Shown one piece after another: positions 8,080 through 15,132 of a stretch of 28,639 nucleotides of DNA (the first letter of the stretch is position 1; each line of letters begins with the position of its first letter). The DNA comes from Methanobacteriota archaeon. Lineage in GTDB: Archaea; Thermoplasmatota; Poseidoniia; Poseidoniales; Poseidoniaceae. The notes under the pieces were generated by a model. That model was not told the origin of the DNA. It worked only from the letters and a program-made list of their open reading frames with translations, and made no database searches. The DNA is taken from NCBI GenBank assembly GCA_018623995.1, contig JAAZUV010000003.1:1-28639 (forward strand). The letters are read 5' to 3'. The position numbers were made by a program, and so were the translations under genes.

Positions 8080-9093
8080 TCATGTGTACATTTCTGAGAT
8101 TTGTTTGTAGATTGCAAAATCTCCTGATTCTACAAACGCAGAAATTGAGGAGTCTGGCATGTTTCCAAGTTGCTCGTCGATGATCTTGAAAAATTCGCCC
8201 CGACGTTCATCATCAATGGCTGTAGGATCAGCCCCCACTTCTTTGAACAATTCAAACCCGTCGGATGCGAGGAAGGCTTCAATCGCATCCTCTGGTAATT
8301 CATCACCGAGTAAATCGTTGACAATCGCGAAGAACTGTGAGAACAATACGTCTGCATCGTTCATTTCTTCCGCTTCAGCAACTTGTTCTGATTCGTCAGA
8401 GTGGTCTTCATCAGACGATGGTTGAGCTGGTTTCGTTTGGCCCTTCAACGAGCGTCGTTCTGCCATTAGTTCCTCGAGTTGTGGAACAAGTTCTCTGAGC
8501 GCATCTTTGTCACCCAGGGATTTCGCTTCTTTGTAGAGTGGCTTGAGTTCTCGAAGTTTGTTCTCCACTACCGTCAGACGATCTGGCTCTTCCTCATCGA
8601 GCAATTCAACGACAGGGGCGCTTCTGGCTTGATTGAGGGCTTCTTCTCGCTCCTTTTTCCGGAGGACGATGATGTCCCTGTCAAGAGAATGGCCAAAGCG
8701 GTCGGAATATCGATCGAGAAGGGAACCTGATTCACCAGAGCCTAGCCGGTCGATCGCTCCATAAATTTGTGGCAGGGGTTTAGCGGAACGCTTGGCCCAG
8801 AGGTCACCGTATTCGTTCTTCGCCTCATCAGGTTGAGAAGGTTCTGGTGCTGGAGGCATTGCATTGGCTTCAGGAAGAGGTGGTAAAGGGCTTGGAGGCA
8901 GTGCGGCTGCTGGTAACGGTTCAGGAGTTGGCGCACCAGGGGGTGGGGGAAGAGGCGCTCCAGGGAGTGGAGGCATATCCGGAAGTGGAGGCAATGGTGT
9001 AGCGGGAACATCTGCTGATTTGTTCTTTTTTCGACGTCGCACGTACTCACCTCTAATGTAGGTGGGTGGGATACTACCCTTGAACCTTACCAC
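8080..9093 (-). CDS. Uncharacterised proline-rich protein with two C-terminal tandem helical repeats
   Basis: I do not recognise a named family. The 337-residue product has a short basic N-terminus (RRRKKNK), then about 60 residues rich in Pro, Ala and Leu (PLPPLP-type repeats, residues 32-90), a middle region predicted helical and charged (LRKKEREEALNQARS; KLRELKPLYKEAK, coiled-coil-like), an acidic Ser-rich linker, and two similar units at about residues 248-297 and 298-337. Each unit has FFxI near the start, LG..(L)P, I.AF..S..F and (L/I)(F/Y)K. No membrane segment or signal peptide is visible. The GTG start at 9093 has no Shine-Dalgarno site; a GTG 17 codons later is a weaker alternative. 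It lies 39 bases downstream of priS, a position where some archaea carry gins genes, but GINS motifs are not evident. Confidence 0.75.
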   Translation of the reverse strand: MVRFKGSIPPTYIRGEYVRRRKKNKSADVPATPLPPLPDMPPLPGAPLPPPPGAPTPEPLPAAALPPSPLPPLPEANAMPPAPEPSQPDEAKNEYGDLWAKRSAKPLPQIYGAIDRLGSGESGSLLDRYSDRFGHSLDRDIIVLRKKEREEALNQARSAPVVELLDEEEPDRLTVVENKLRELKPLYKEAKSLGDKDALRELVPQLEELMAERRSLKGQTKPAQPSSDEDHSDESEQVAEAEEMNDADVLFSQFFAIVNDLLGDELPEDAIEAFLASDGFELFKEVGADPTAIDDERRGEFFKIIDEQLGNMPDSSISAFVESGDFAIYKQISEMYT

Positions 9094-9132
9094 AATTGGA
9101 CCATGAAAATACCTGTATCGCGTGATACGTAA

Positions 9133-10332
9133 TCAGACCAATTTTGCCCATCCTTTGAGACTTAAAAAAGTCGCAGCGGATTCTGAAACCTGCAATTGAT
9201 CACCCATGGAAACATCGTGTTGATCTTCTCCGAACCTTAGTATGGCATCGTCAACAACAATTTCGACGTTCAGTGTCTTGTCTTGACCGAATACAAACGC
9301 TTCGTTCAGCGCATCAAATGGGTGACTTCCCTCAGCGTCAAGCCTTTCCAATGGAAATTCCGTGACACGCATGCCGGTCTTTCCGTGCAAAGAAGTAGGC
9401 CAACGTATTTGCCTGCGAACATCGATTGTAACCACTTCATCAGTTTCACCTGCTGCCCCCAGCACAATCGAAGCATCGGATTTGACCAGATCAAGAAACA
9501 ATCCTTGGTGCGCACCGAGTCTCGAGATTTGTCCATTTGCCACATAGGAACGACGTTCTTCATGAAGGAACATATCTGCAAGTTTCTTAATGCTTGCAGG
9601 GCCTTTACCCGGTTTACCTTCTCTCTGAAGATTGTCTTTGAGCCCTAGGTGAAGATCCTTCATCACAGTTGTCGATCCTTCGTCTTCTTGTGCAATTATC
9701 ACAAGTTTGTCGATAAGCGTTGGTATTTGCGTTCGAATTCGTTTTGTCCAGCCGTTGGCAGTTGCATCATTAAATCGAGTTAATCCACCTTGAACATCAA
9801 CACCTTCACCCCGGATGTGAGATACCAATTCTCTGCGAGCTTCTGAATCGAGATGAAACAAGGAAGGATCCCTGTAGTGCAGGTGAAACCCACGATGCCC
9901 AGAGAAGGTCACTTGAAGGAATTGTTCATCAAATCCAAATTCAGGTTCAAGGAAGTCGTTCCACAATGCATGCGCTTGTTCCTGAATGACCTCCAACATG
10001 GCAGGGAAATCACGATCTGTAACGCCTGGAAGGTGATCACCATCAAGGTCAAAAATCAGGTCAGCACCTTGCCAATTTTTGTCATCCATTTTTAATTCGT
10101 AGGGTTTTTGCCAATACGCGGTCGAATAGAAACATGAGTGCATGGCACGTTCAGAAAGAAATTGACGTAGATCTTGTTCATTACGGAAGGACTTGTGCCG
10201 AAGCGGAGGAGCTCCACCAAACGGAATGAACATCCACTCCCGTTTCGGCATTCTCGGCGGACGCCAGAACGTAGATGAACGATAATATTGGCCAAAACGG
10301 TGTGCAAAGCGCGCCCAACCGGTTGAAGCCAT
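9133..10332 (-). CDS. priS: DNA primase small (catalytic) subunit
   Basis: Catalytic subunit of the archaeal/eukaryotic-type primase, which makes RNA or DNA primers for replication together with PriL. The 399-residue protein shows the metal-binding motif DLIFDLDGDH (Asp95 and Asp97), the SGHRGFHLH motif (residues 144-152) that binds the nucleotide triphosphate, and the third carboxylate in VTIDVRRQIRWPTSLHGKTG (Asp304 and the SLHG signature). HSCFYSTAYW near residue 65 matches the conserved N-terminal region. Length is within the archaeal range of about 330-420. priL is not in the window. The gene lies in a minus-strand run between a small zinc protein and the proline-rich protein, with short gaps on both sides (36 and 39 bases). 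Confidence 0.95.
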   Translation of the reverse strand: MASTGWARFAHRFGQYYRSSTFWRPPRMPKREWMFIPFGGAPPLRHKSFRNEQDLRQFLSERAMHSCFYSTAYWQKPYELKMDDKNWQGADLIFDLDGDHLPGVTDRDFPAMLEVIQEQAHALWNDFLEPEFGFDEQFLQVTFSGHRGFHLHYRDPSLFHLDSEARRELVSHIRGEGVDVQGGLTRFNDATANGWTKRIRTQIPTLIDKLVIIAQEDEGSTTVMKDLHLGLKDNLQREGKPGKGPASIKKLADMFLHEERRSYVANGQISRLGAHQGLFLDLVKSDASIVLGAAGETDEVVTIDVRRQIRWPTSLHGKTGMRVTEFPLERLDAEGSHPFDALNEAFVFGQDKTLNVEIVVDDAILRFGEDQHDVSMGDQLQVSESAATFLSLKGWAKLV

Positions 10333-10368
10333 GCGAGTCCCTGTGGTTCACAGTTCTTGAACGAAACC

Positions 10369-10578
10369 CTACTGGTTCTTCATGTAGAATTTTTCTTCTG
10401 TTTCGCCAACAACGGTAACAGTATCGGCCCCTGTATGTTCAACATAATGTTCCCAGCAGTAGTAATGTTGGTTGTGGACCATTGCAGATCCAAAAGTGAG
10501 CCGTATTCCACAATCATGGCATCGAGGACCAATCTCACCGTTTGGTGCTTGAGCAAGTTGAACATGTTCGTGGGGCAT
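10369..10578 (-). CDS. Small zinc-binding protein, CxxC-x17-CxxH
   Basis: A 69-residue protein with candidate zinc ligands Cys20, Cys23, Cys41 and His44 (CHDCG and CWEH), plus extra His residues nearby (HNQH). The start is well supported by AGGTGAG immediately upstream of the ATG, the kind of Shine-Dalgarno site that pairs with the archaeal 16S end. It lies 36 bases before priS and 57 bases after the HEAT protein. Small zinc-ribbon proteins of this size in archaea are often nucleic-acid or protein-binding accessory factors, but no specific family is recognised and its link to primase is only positional. Confidence 0.72.
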   Translation of the reverse strand: MPHEHVQLAQAPNGEIGPRCHDCGIRLTFGSAMVHNQHYYCWEHYVEHTGADTVTVVGETEEKFYMKNQ

Positions 10579-10635
10579 TGTCTCACCTAGTTGCTGCTGA
10601 AGGTCTCGGTTCTAAAATGTCTTGATGAATTTTGT

Positions 10636-11103
10636 TCAAGCAATGGTACTGTTGCTCACCCAGTTTAACAAATCGAGAGCGACTTCACACGATTCACTTA
10701 CTTCGACATGCTCATCCTTGAGATACTTCTCCAATACTGGAACTGCTTCTCGATTCCCAATGGCTCCCAGTGCTTCTGCAGCTTCGTGCCGAACCATGAC
10801 GTGTTCTTTGTCATCCGAAAGAATCTTGATGAGCGTTGGGAGTGCTTCATCCATCTGCATTTGACCGAGAACATATGCTAATTCATGACGCAAGAGTGCG
10901 CTCGAAGATGAGAAGCCTTCGCAGAGAGCAAGGCACGATTCTGGTGTTCGAATGTTTCGTAGTTTGAACACTGAGCGCATACGTTGAAACATCTTCTCGT
11001 TTTCATTAAGGAGTGTGTTTCGCAAATGGTCGAGTTGCTCAGAATCGGATGCAGGTGCTGGATCGACAGAACCATACTCGCTAACTTCTGGACGAGCATC
11101 CAT
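10636..11103 (-). CDS. HEAT-repeat protein resembling half of deoxyhypusine hydroxylase
   Basis: The 155-residue product is a HEAT-repeat protein closely resembling one half of eukaryotic deoxyhypusine hydroxylase (DOHH), the di-iron enzyme that finishes hypusine on eIF5A. SALLRHELAYVLGQMQ and HVMVRHEAAEALGAIGN each carry a His-Glu pair, 33 residues apart, the same spacing as human His56-Glu57 and His89-Glu90 (and 207/240). The tail VSESCEVALDLLNW also matches DOHH. Human DOHH is about 300 residues with four His-Glu motifs in two halves; here there is one half, so a homodimer could assemble the full site. The ATG at 11103 has GGAG 8 bases upstream; a GTG at 11112 overlapping the mqnD stop is the alternative. 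A general PBS-lyase-type HEAT scaffold remains possible. Confidence 0.8.
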   Translation of the reverse strand: MDARPEVSEYGSVDPAPASDSEQLDHLRNTLLNENEKMFQRMRSVFKLRNIRTPESCLALCEGFSSSSALLRHELAYVLGQMQMDEALPTLIKILSDDKEHVMVRHEAAEALGAIGNREAVPVLEKYLKDEHVEVSESCEVALDLLNWVSNSTIA

Positions 11104-11108
11104 GTTGC

Positions 11109-11990
11109 TCACTCCAAAGCGCCAATGAAAGACAAATCTTCGACATTGAAATCTTCTCGAATCATTCCCAGTTCTTGGCCCTCTTGCAAGAAACGACGGA
11201 TGGATGAACGACCTTCTGGCTTGTAGTCAATGGTTCGATCATTTACATACATCGTTACAAACTTTTGATTGGTTTCGTCATCAATGCCACGACCCCATGC
11301 TTTTGCAAATTCGAGGGCTTCTTCTGGATGAGCAATGGAGTGTTCGATGCTCATTTTTGTGTACATTGTAATGTCTTCCATAACCTTCTGTCCGAGGTCT
11401 CTTCGGACGACATTACCGCCAAGGGGCATAGGCCATCCTCCGGTTCGTTCGTTCCACCAAACGCCAAGATCAATCAGCACATTCAAATCGTGTTCGACAT
11501 AGGTCAGTTGGCCCTCGTGAATGATGAGGCCGCATGCATAGGTATCGTCCAAGATACGTGGAATGATTTCATCAAAAGGAACAACCTCGACGGATACATC
11601 GCCCCAAGCAAGACGTAACCCAAGATAAGCCGAAGTTTTGAGTCCTGGCACGGCTATAAGGGAGGATTTCGCATCTTCAGGCGACAATCCTTGTTTGGCA
11701 ACAATCATCGGACCATATCCTTCTCCCATTGAGGCACCGCAATTCATCAAAGCATAATTCTCAGCGATATCAGGGTAAGCATGAATGGACACTGCAGAGA
11801 CTTCGAGTTCGCAATTCATGGCTCGATGATTGAGGGTTTCAATGTCCTGAAGTTCATGAACAAAATTGTACCCTGGCGTCGGGAAAGCGTTTGTTGTCAT
11901 TGCATGGAACATGAAGGCGTCATCGGGGTCTGGTGAGTGACCGATGCGAACGATCAGGTTGCCTTGTTCATCTCGTGGAAGATTCGCCAT
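11109..11990 (-). CDS. mqnD: MqnD, 1,4-dihydroxy-6-naphthoate synthase
   Basis: Late enzyme of the futalosine route to menaquinone, cleaving cyclic dehypoxanthine futalosine to 1,4-dihydroxy-6-naphthoate. The 293-residue protein has the family signature GHSPDPDDAFMFHA at residues 17-30 and a periplasmic-binding-protein-like fold signature throughout (VSAVSIHAYPDIAENYALM; GLIIHEGQLTY with the conserved catalytic-type His; LPLGGNVVRRDLG-like segment). It is the first gene of a seven-gene minus-strand run and is followed by the DOHH-like gene with at most a few bases between them. The related genes mqnA and mqnE lie about 2.3 kb away behind the beta-propeller gene. The ATG directly adjoins the 15-base palindrome at 11991-12005, so transcription or translation initiation may be controlled there. 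Confidence 0.9.
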   Translation of the reverse strand: MANLPRDEQGNLIVRIGHSPDPDDAFMFHAMTTNAFPTPGYNFVHELQDIETLNHRAMNCELEVSAVSIHAYPDIAENYALMNCGASMGEGYGPMIVAKQGLSPEDAKSSLIAVPGLKTSAYLGLRLAWGDVSVEVVPFDEIIPRILDDTYACGLIIHEGQLTYVEHDLNVLIDLGVWWNERTGGWPMPLGGNVVRRDLGQKVMEDITMYTKMSIEHSIAHPEEALEFAKAWGRGIDDETNQKFVTMYVNDRTIDYKPEGRSSIRRFLQEGQELGMIREDFNVEDLSFIGALE

Positions 11991-12005
11991 GTTCTTTCCA
12001 AGAAC
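11991..12005. promoter_or_regulatory. Palindrome GTTCTTTCCAAGAAC abutting the mqnD start
   Basis: Six-base arms GTTCTT/AAGAAC with a three-base centre, directly upstream of the mqnD ATG. A further half-site CAAGAAC occurs at 12014-12020, 15 bases away in the same orientation. The element matches the 5169-5183 palindrome at 13 of 15 positions. Read on the minus strand, it includes AAACGTTCTTG, an 11-mer also found just upstream of the OPT gene (19405-19415). Confidence 0.4.
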
Positions 12006-12067
12006 GTTTCATTCAAGAACCAACCGCATCGATTAGAAAACAAAATCATCTCACAAGTAACGGATTG

Positions 12068-12077
12068 TTTATGTAAT
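12068..12077 (+). promoter_or_regulatory. TATA-box candidate TTTATGTAAT
   Basis: AT-rich element centred about 25 bases upstream of the ATG at 12097. That distance equals the usual archaeal TATA-to-transcription-start spacing, and no Shine-Dalgarno site precedes the ATG, so a leaderless transcript is likely. Confidence 0.45.
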
Positions 12078-12096
12078 TGTTGAGCGTGTTTGGAAC

Positions 12097-14334
12097 ATGG
12101 AAACTGGGGTGCGTTTTCGAAGAACCTTCATTCTTGTCGTAGTAACAAGTATAGTGTTTGGTTCAACCAACGTATCCGCAACAAAGGAATTATTTTTCAA
12201 CAATGTCATCGAAATTTCCGATGCAGATGATGGGAAGCGGACAATCGAGATCGATGCATCAGGCCACATTTTTGCATCCTTAGGAACGGTTCTGTACAAA
12301 TTGTCGGACTCAGGTTATATCATGGAAGAACGTACATTCTCCAAAGAAATTATTGCAACCTCAATCTCACCAGACTCAACAAAACTTGCACTAACACTGA
12401 AGTCAGGTTCAACAGGAGAAGATTCAATATTTGTGCTTTCAACAGGTGATTTAAGCACACTTGCCTCGAGTGATACGACACAAACGAACGCCTACCTCCT
12501 CAAATGGTCTCCAAACGGAGGTGTGTTGTTTTCAAACGCACCGACGAATGGAATCGTTCAACTCAATCGTGACACGCTTGCAGGAGAAGCAACTTATCAA
12601 GGAAACCATTCAGGTTCAATGACGTGTATAGACGTATCCAGTAACATTGACATGATTTTGACCGCGGACGAAAATGGCCTCATACAATTGTGGGATGTTG
12701 AAGGAGGCGGTATTCAACAAGAAATTAAACTCCAATCGACGATTCTCGATTGTGCGTTTGGAAACGATGACGCGTACTTTTCGATTTCAACTCCAACGGA
12801 TGGAATACGCAAGTGGACGCTATCAGGATCGGAATTGAAGCCGATTGAGCTTCACGGAGCGGTAAAGTATCAGTTTACAGAAAATGCCAATGAAGTCATG
12901 GCTCTCAAAACGTCACCCAACCCACACATTATCTTCTACGATTATCTCAATGAAATGATTGTTGATAACATAACGATGTTCCATTCATTTGATGATTATG
13001 TCCTGCTCTCGAACGAAGCTGGAACGATTACAAACATCATGACCAATTCAAAGATCGATTCTATCGTAAATTATGGTACTTCGATTCAACGAACTGGAGT
13101 TGGTGAATCAGGCATCGATACCGATGGTGACGGTGTTCCTGATTCCTTGGATGGTGATGATGATGGCGATGGAATCGAGGACAATTGGGATTTGAATTGT
13201 GCCGATGTTGGAATTTCATGTGAACTTTTGCCGGATGAAAATCTCATCCGATCCATCGATTTGAATCTCAATGAGACCAGAATTATCGTACAGCAAACAT
13301 TCACGTTGAACAAAGCAACATCTGCGAGCATCCGTGACTTGTCACGCTTGTCACTCGACACGGATGTTCGGTTATCCTCAGAAGAAGCACAACTCTTTGC
13401 TGATGCTGTTTGTTCCAACCTTGATCAAGATACAACACGTGTAACATTAGCAGAAAAGGTGAGCATCGAAAATGCTTCACTAAACTTCGTGAGTATGGAA
13501 TGTTCTGTGGAGGATGGGATGACGCTTGTTCCATCCAATGACAGGACATCACACATTCGATATTCAATATCCGTGACCTACGATTTCGATACCAGCATCT
13601 CATTGGATGATATTCAAGTTCATGTCGAAAATCATCGATTCCCTGCAGCAGGTAGTATGACCGAATTGAGTGATCAACACCCAATTCGGATTACGGTCAG
13701 TGGCCCGTCGATTATCACCAAGGAATACGTCCCCTGGCACATTCAAGAACTTCAAGTTACAATGGATATAGAGGCCGTGGAAGCCGAAGGTCAGAAACTC
13801 TCTCCAAAGAGCATACTGTCATCCCCAATCGTGATTGCAGTTGTTCTCGTGGGAATTTTTGCAATCGGATTTGTTGCCCAACGGCTCTATGACCGAATGT
13901 CTCAATCAGGTTACGATATTATCATTGATGATGATGATGAAGATTTTATTGAAGATGAAGATGAAGATGACGAGATTTCCTCCGACGAAGATAGATTTGA
14001 GGATGAAGTAGAAGAAACTGTTTCGAAACCCGAAAGACGAACACCTCCGCGAAGAAGGTCAATTGAGAAAACATCGAAACGTGTTCCTGTGCGATCCGAT
14101 GAAGCCGCTCAGGCAAAGAATCTTCTTCAACAATCTTCGAATGAGGTGGTTCGCAAACGAAGAGCTCGTCGTTCCGAACATGATACAGTGACTACCAAGC
14201 GAAGAAAGCTCAGTGATACGAAACCCATTGATGCAAAACCAAGGAAGCGTAGAGCGGTCAAACGTGATGCATCAACGGATGACGACATGGATGAAACATT
14301 GAAGCGATTTGTAGCCGAGTCACCAGAAGAATGA
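12097..14334 (+). CDS. Exported beta-propeller / thrombospondin-3 repeat protein with one membrane anchor
   Basis: A 745-residue surface protein of unknown role. Residues 1-30 form a signal peptide (basic METGVRFRR, then a hydrophobic core). Residues 30-330 look like WD40/YVTN-type beta-propeller blades, the clearest being MILTADENGLIQLWDVEG near 185-202. Around 336-368 are Asp-rich Ca2+-binding thrombospondin type 3 repeats (DTDGDGVPDSLDGDDDGDG). An extracellular beta-rich domain with two Cys follows, then a membrane helix at about 573-597. The remaining 145 residues, predicted cytoplasmic, start with a run of Asp/Glu and turn strongly basic (PPRRRS, RKRRARRS, KPRKRRAVKR). It is divergent from mqnD and its 3' end overlaps mqnA by 15 bases. 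The topology is inferred, and no catalytic motif is visible. Confidence 0.8.
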   Translation: METGVRFRRTFILVVVTSIVFGSTNVSATKELFFNNVIEISDADDGKRTIEIDASGHIFASLGTVLYKLSDSGYIMEERTFSKEIIATSISPDSTKLALTLKSGSTGEDSIFVLSTGDLSTLASSDTTQTNAYLLKWSPNGGVLFSNAPTNGIVQLNRDTLAGEATYQGNHSGSMTCIDVSSNIDMILTADENGLIQLWDVEGGGIQQEIKLQSTILDCAFGNDDAYFSISTPTDGIRKWTLSGSELKPIELHGAVKYQFTENANEVMALKTSPNPHIIFYDYLNEMIVDNITMFHSFDDYVLLSNEAGTITNIMTNSKIDSIVNYGTSIQRTGVGESGIDTDGDGVPDSLDGDDDGDGIEDNWDLNCADVGISCELLPDENLIRSIDLNLNETRIIVQQTFTLNKATSASIRDLSRLSLDTDVRLSSEEAQLFADAVCSNLDQDTTRVTLAEKVSIENASLNFVSMECSVEDGMTLVPSNDRTSHIRYSISVTYDFDTSISLDDIQVHVENHRFPAAGSMTELSDQHPIRITVSGPSIITKEYVPWHIQELQVTMDIEAVEAEGQKLSPKSILSSPIVIAVVLVGIFAIGFVAQRLYDRMSQSGYDIIIDDDDEDFIEDEDEDDEISSDEDRFEDEVEETVSKPERRTPPRRRSIEKTSKRVPVRSDEAAQAKNLLQQSSNEVVRKRRARRSEHDTVTTKRRKLSDTKPIDAKPRKRRAVKRDASTDDDMDETLKRFVAESPEE

Positions 14335-15123
14335 AACGGGTTCATCCAACGAACAGCAACGCATCAGATATTCTTGAAGTCCATCGACATGTTCTGCGTC
14401 AAGTCGGTTGAACACTTCACCGAAGTATCGGTTCAATCGTTCGAGTGACATATCGGAATGTAGATGAGCGTGGAGGAGTACCTTTTCCCGAGTCAATGGG
14501 TCTTTCTCAAAAGCATCCAGACGTTTGAGTAATGCTTGATGTGCAGCTTGAACGACTTCAACAGGCGTGTCTTTTCTGGCTGCAAATACGCCAAACACCA
14601 TTGGTTGTCCTGTTAAATCCAACCATGCCTGACCTAAATCGAGTTGAACCAGTTCTGGATTGGTTTTAGCTCGATCGAGAGCACGATCTCCAATCAGCAA
14701 TGCTCCATCGCATCGTTCCAACATCGTATCCAAATCAGGCCCCATTTCAACTGGACGGGGATCGAGACCACGTTCTTTGAGCAAGAATTTGAGAAGTGCA
14801 ACAGATGAAGACGAATCTGTAGGTAGTGCAATGTCCCTCATTTCCTCAAGAGGACGATGACCAAAGACAAGGACGCTACCGACCTCTCCTTTCGAACAGA
14901 TTCCTATCTCTGGAACGAGTACCAATTCGTCATGATGTTTTGCGAAGTCTGCAGCTGGAATCGGAGCCAATACACAATCACGACGTAGGAGATGGCCAGT
15001 TAGCCATGAAGGAGGAGCAGGCAGTACGTGGAAGGATTCATCCAATCCAACAAACAATGGGTCGCAATTCATGAAGGCGACACGACCTATGGTGCTCATC
15101 CAGCGTGGCTTTTGTTGCATCAT
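14320..15123 (-). CDS. mqnA: MqnA, chorismate dehydratase
   Basis: First enzyme of the futalosine menaquinone route, converting chorismate to 3-enolpyruvyl-benzoate. The 267-residue product has RVAFMNCDPLF near the N-terminus, PIPAADFAKH, GALLIGDRALD and DLGQAWLDLTGQPMVFGVFA, all matching MqnA and the related substrate-binding fold. The ATG at 15123 is preferred over the upstream TTG because GAGGTGA sits just before it. It starts 9 bases after the mqnE stop, so the two genes are almost certainly cotranscribed and perhaps coupled. Its 3' end overlaps the convergent beta-propeller gene by 15 bases. Confidence 0.88.
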   Translation of the reverse strand: MMQQKPRWMSTIGRVAFMNCDPLFVGLDESFHVLPAPPSWLTGHLLRRDCVLAPIPAADFAKHHDELVLVPEIGICSKGEVGSVLVFGHRPLEEMRDIALPTDSSSSVALLKFLLKERGLDPRPVEMGPDLDTMLERCDGALLIGDRALDRAKTNPELVQLDLGQAWLDLTGQPMVFGVFAARKDTPVEVVQAAHQALLKRLDAFEKDPLTREKVLLHAHLHSDMSLERLNRYFGEVFNRLDAEHVDGLQEYLMRCCSLDEPVSFFW

Positions 15124-15132
15124 CAAATCACC

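Noticed and set aside
8864..9061. Gly/Ser-rich 65-codon plus-strand ORF
   Set aside because: It is simply the complement of the proline-rich region of the minus-strand gene.
8080..9093. Idea that the gene after priS is a GINS subunit
   Set aside because: gins genes do occur beside priS in some archaea, but the helical A-domain and small B-domain pattern of GINS is not visible; the repeats and Pro-rich arm do not fit.
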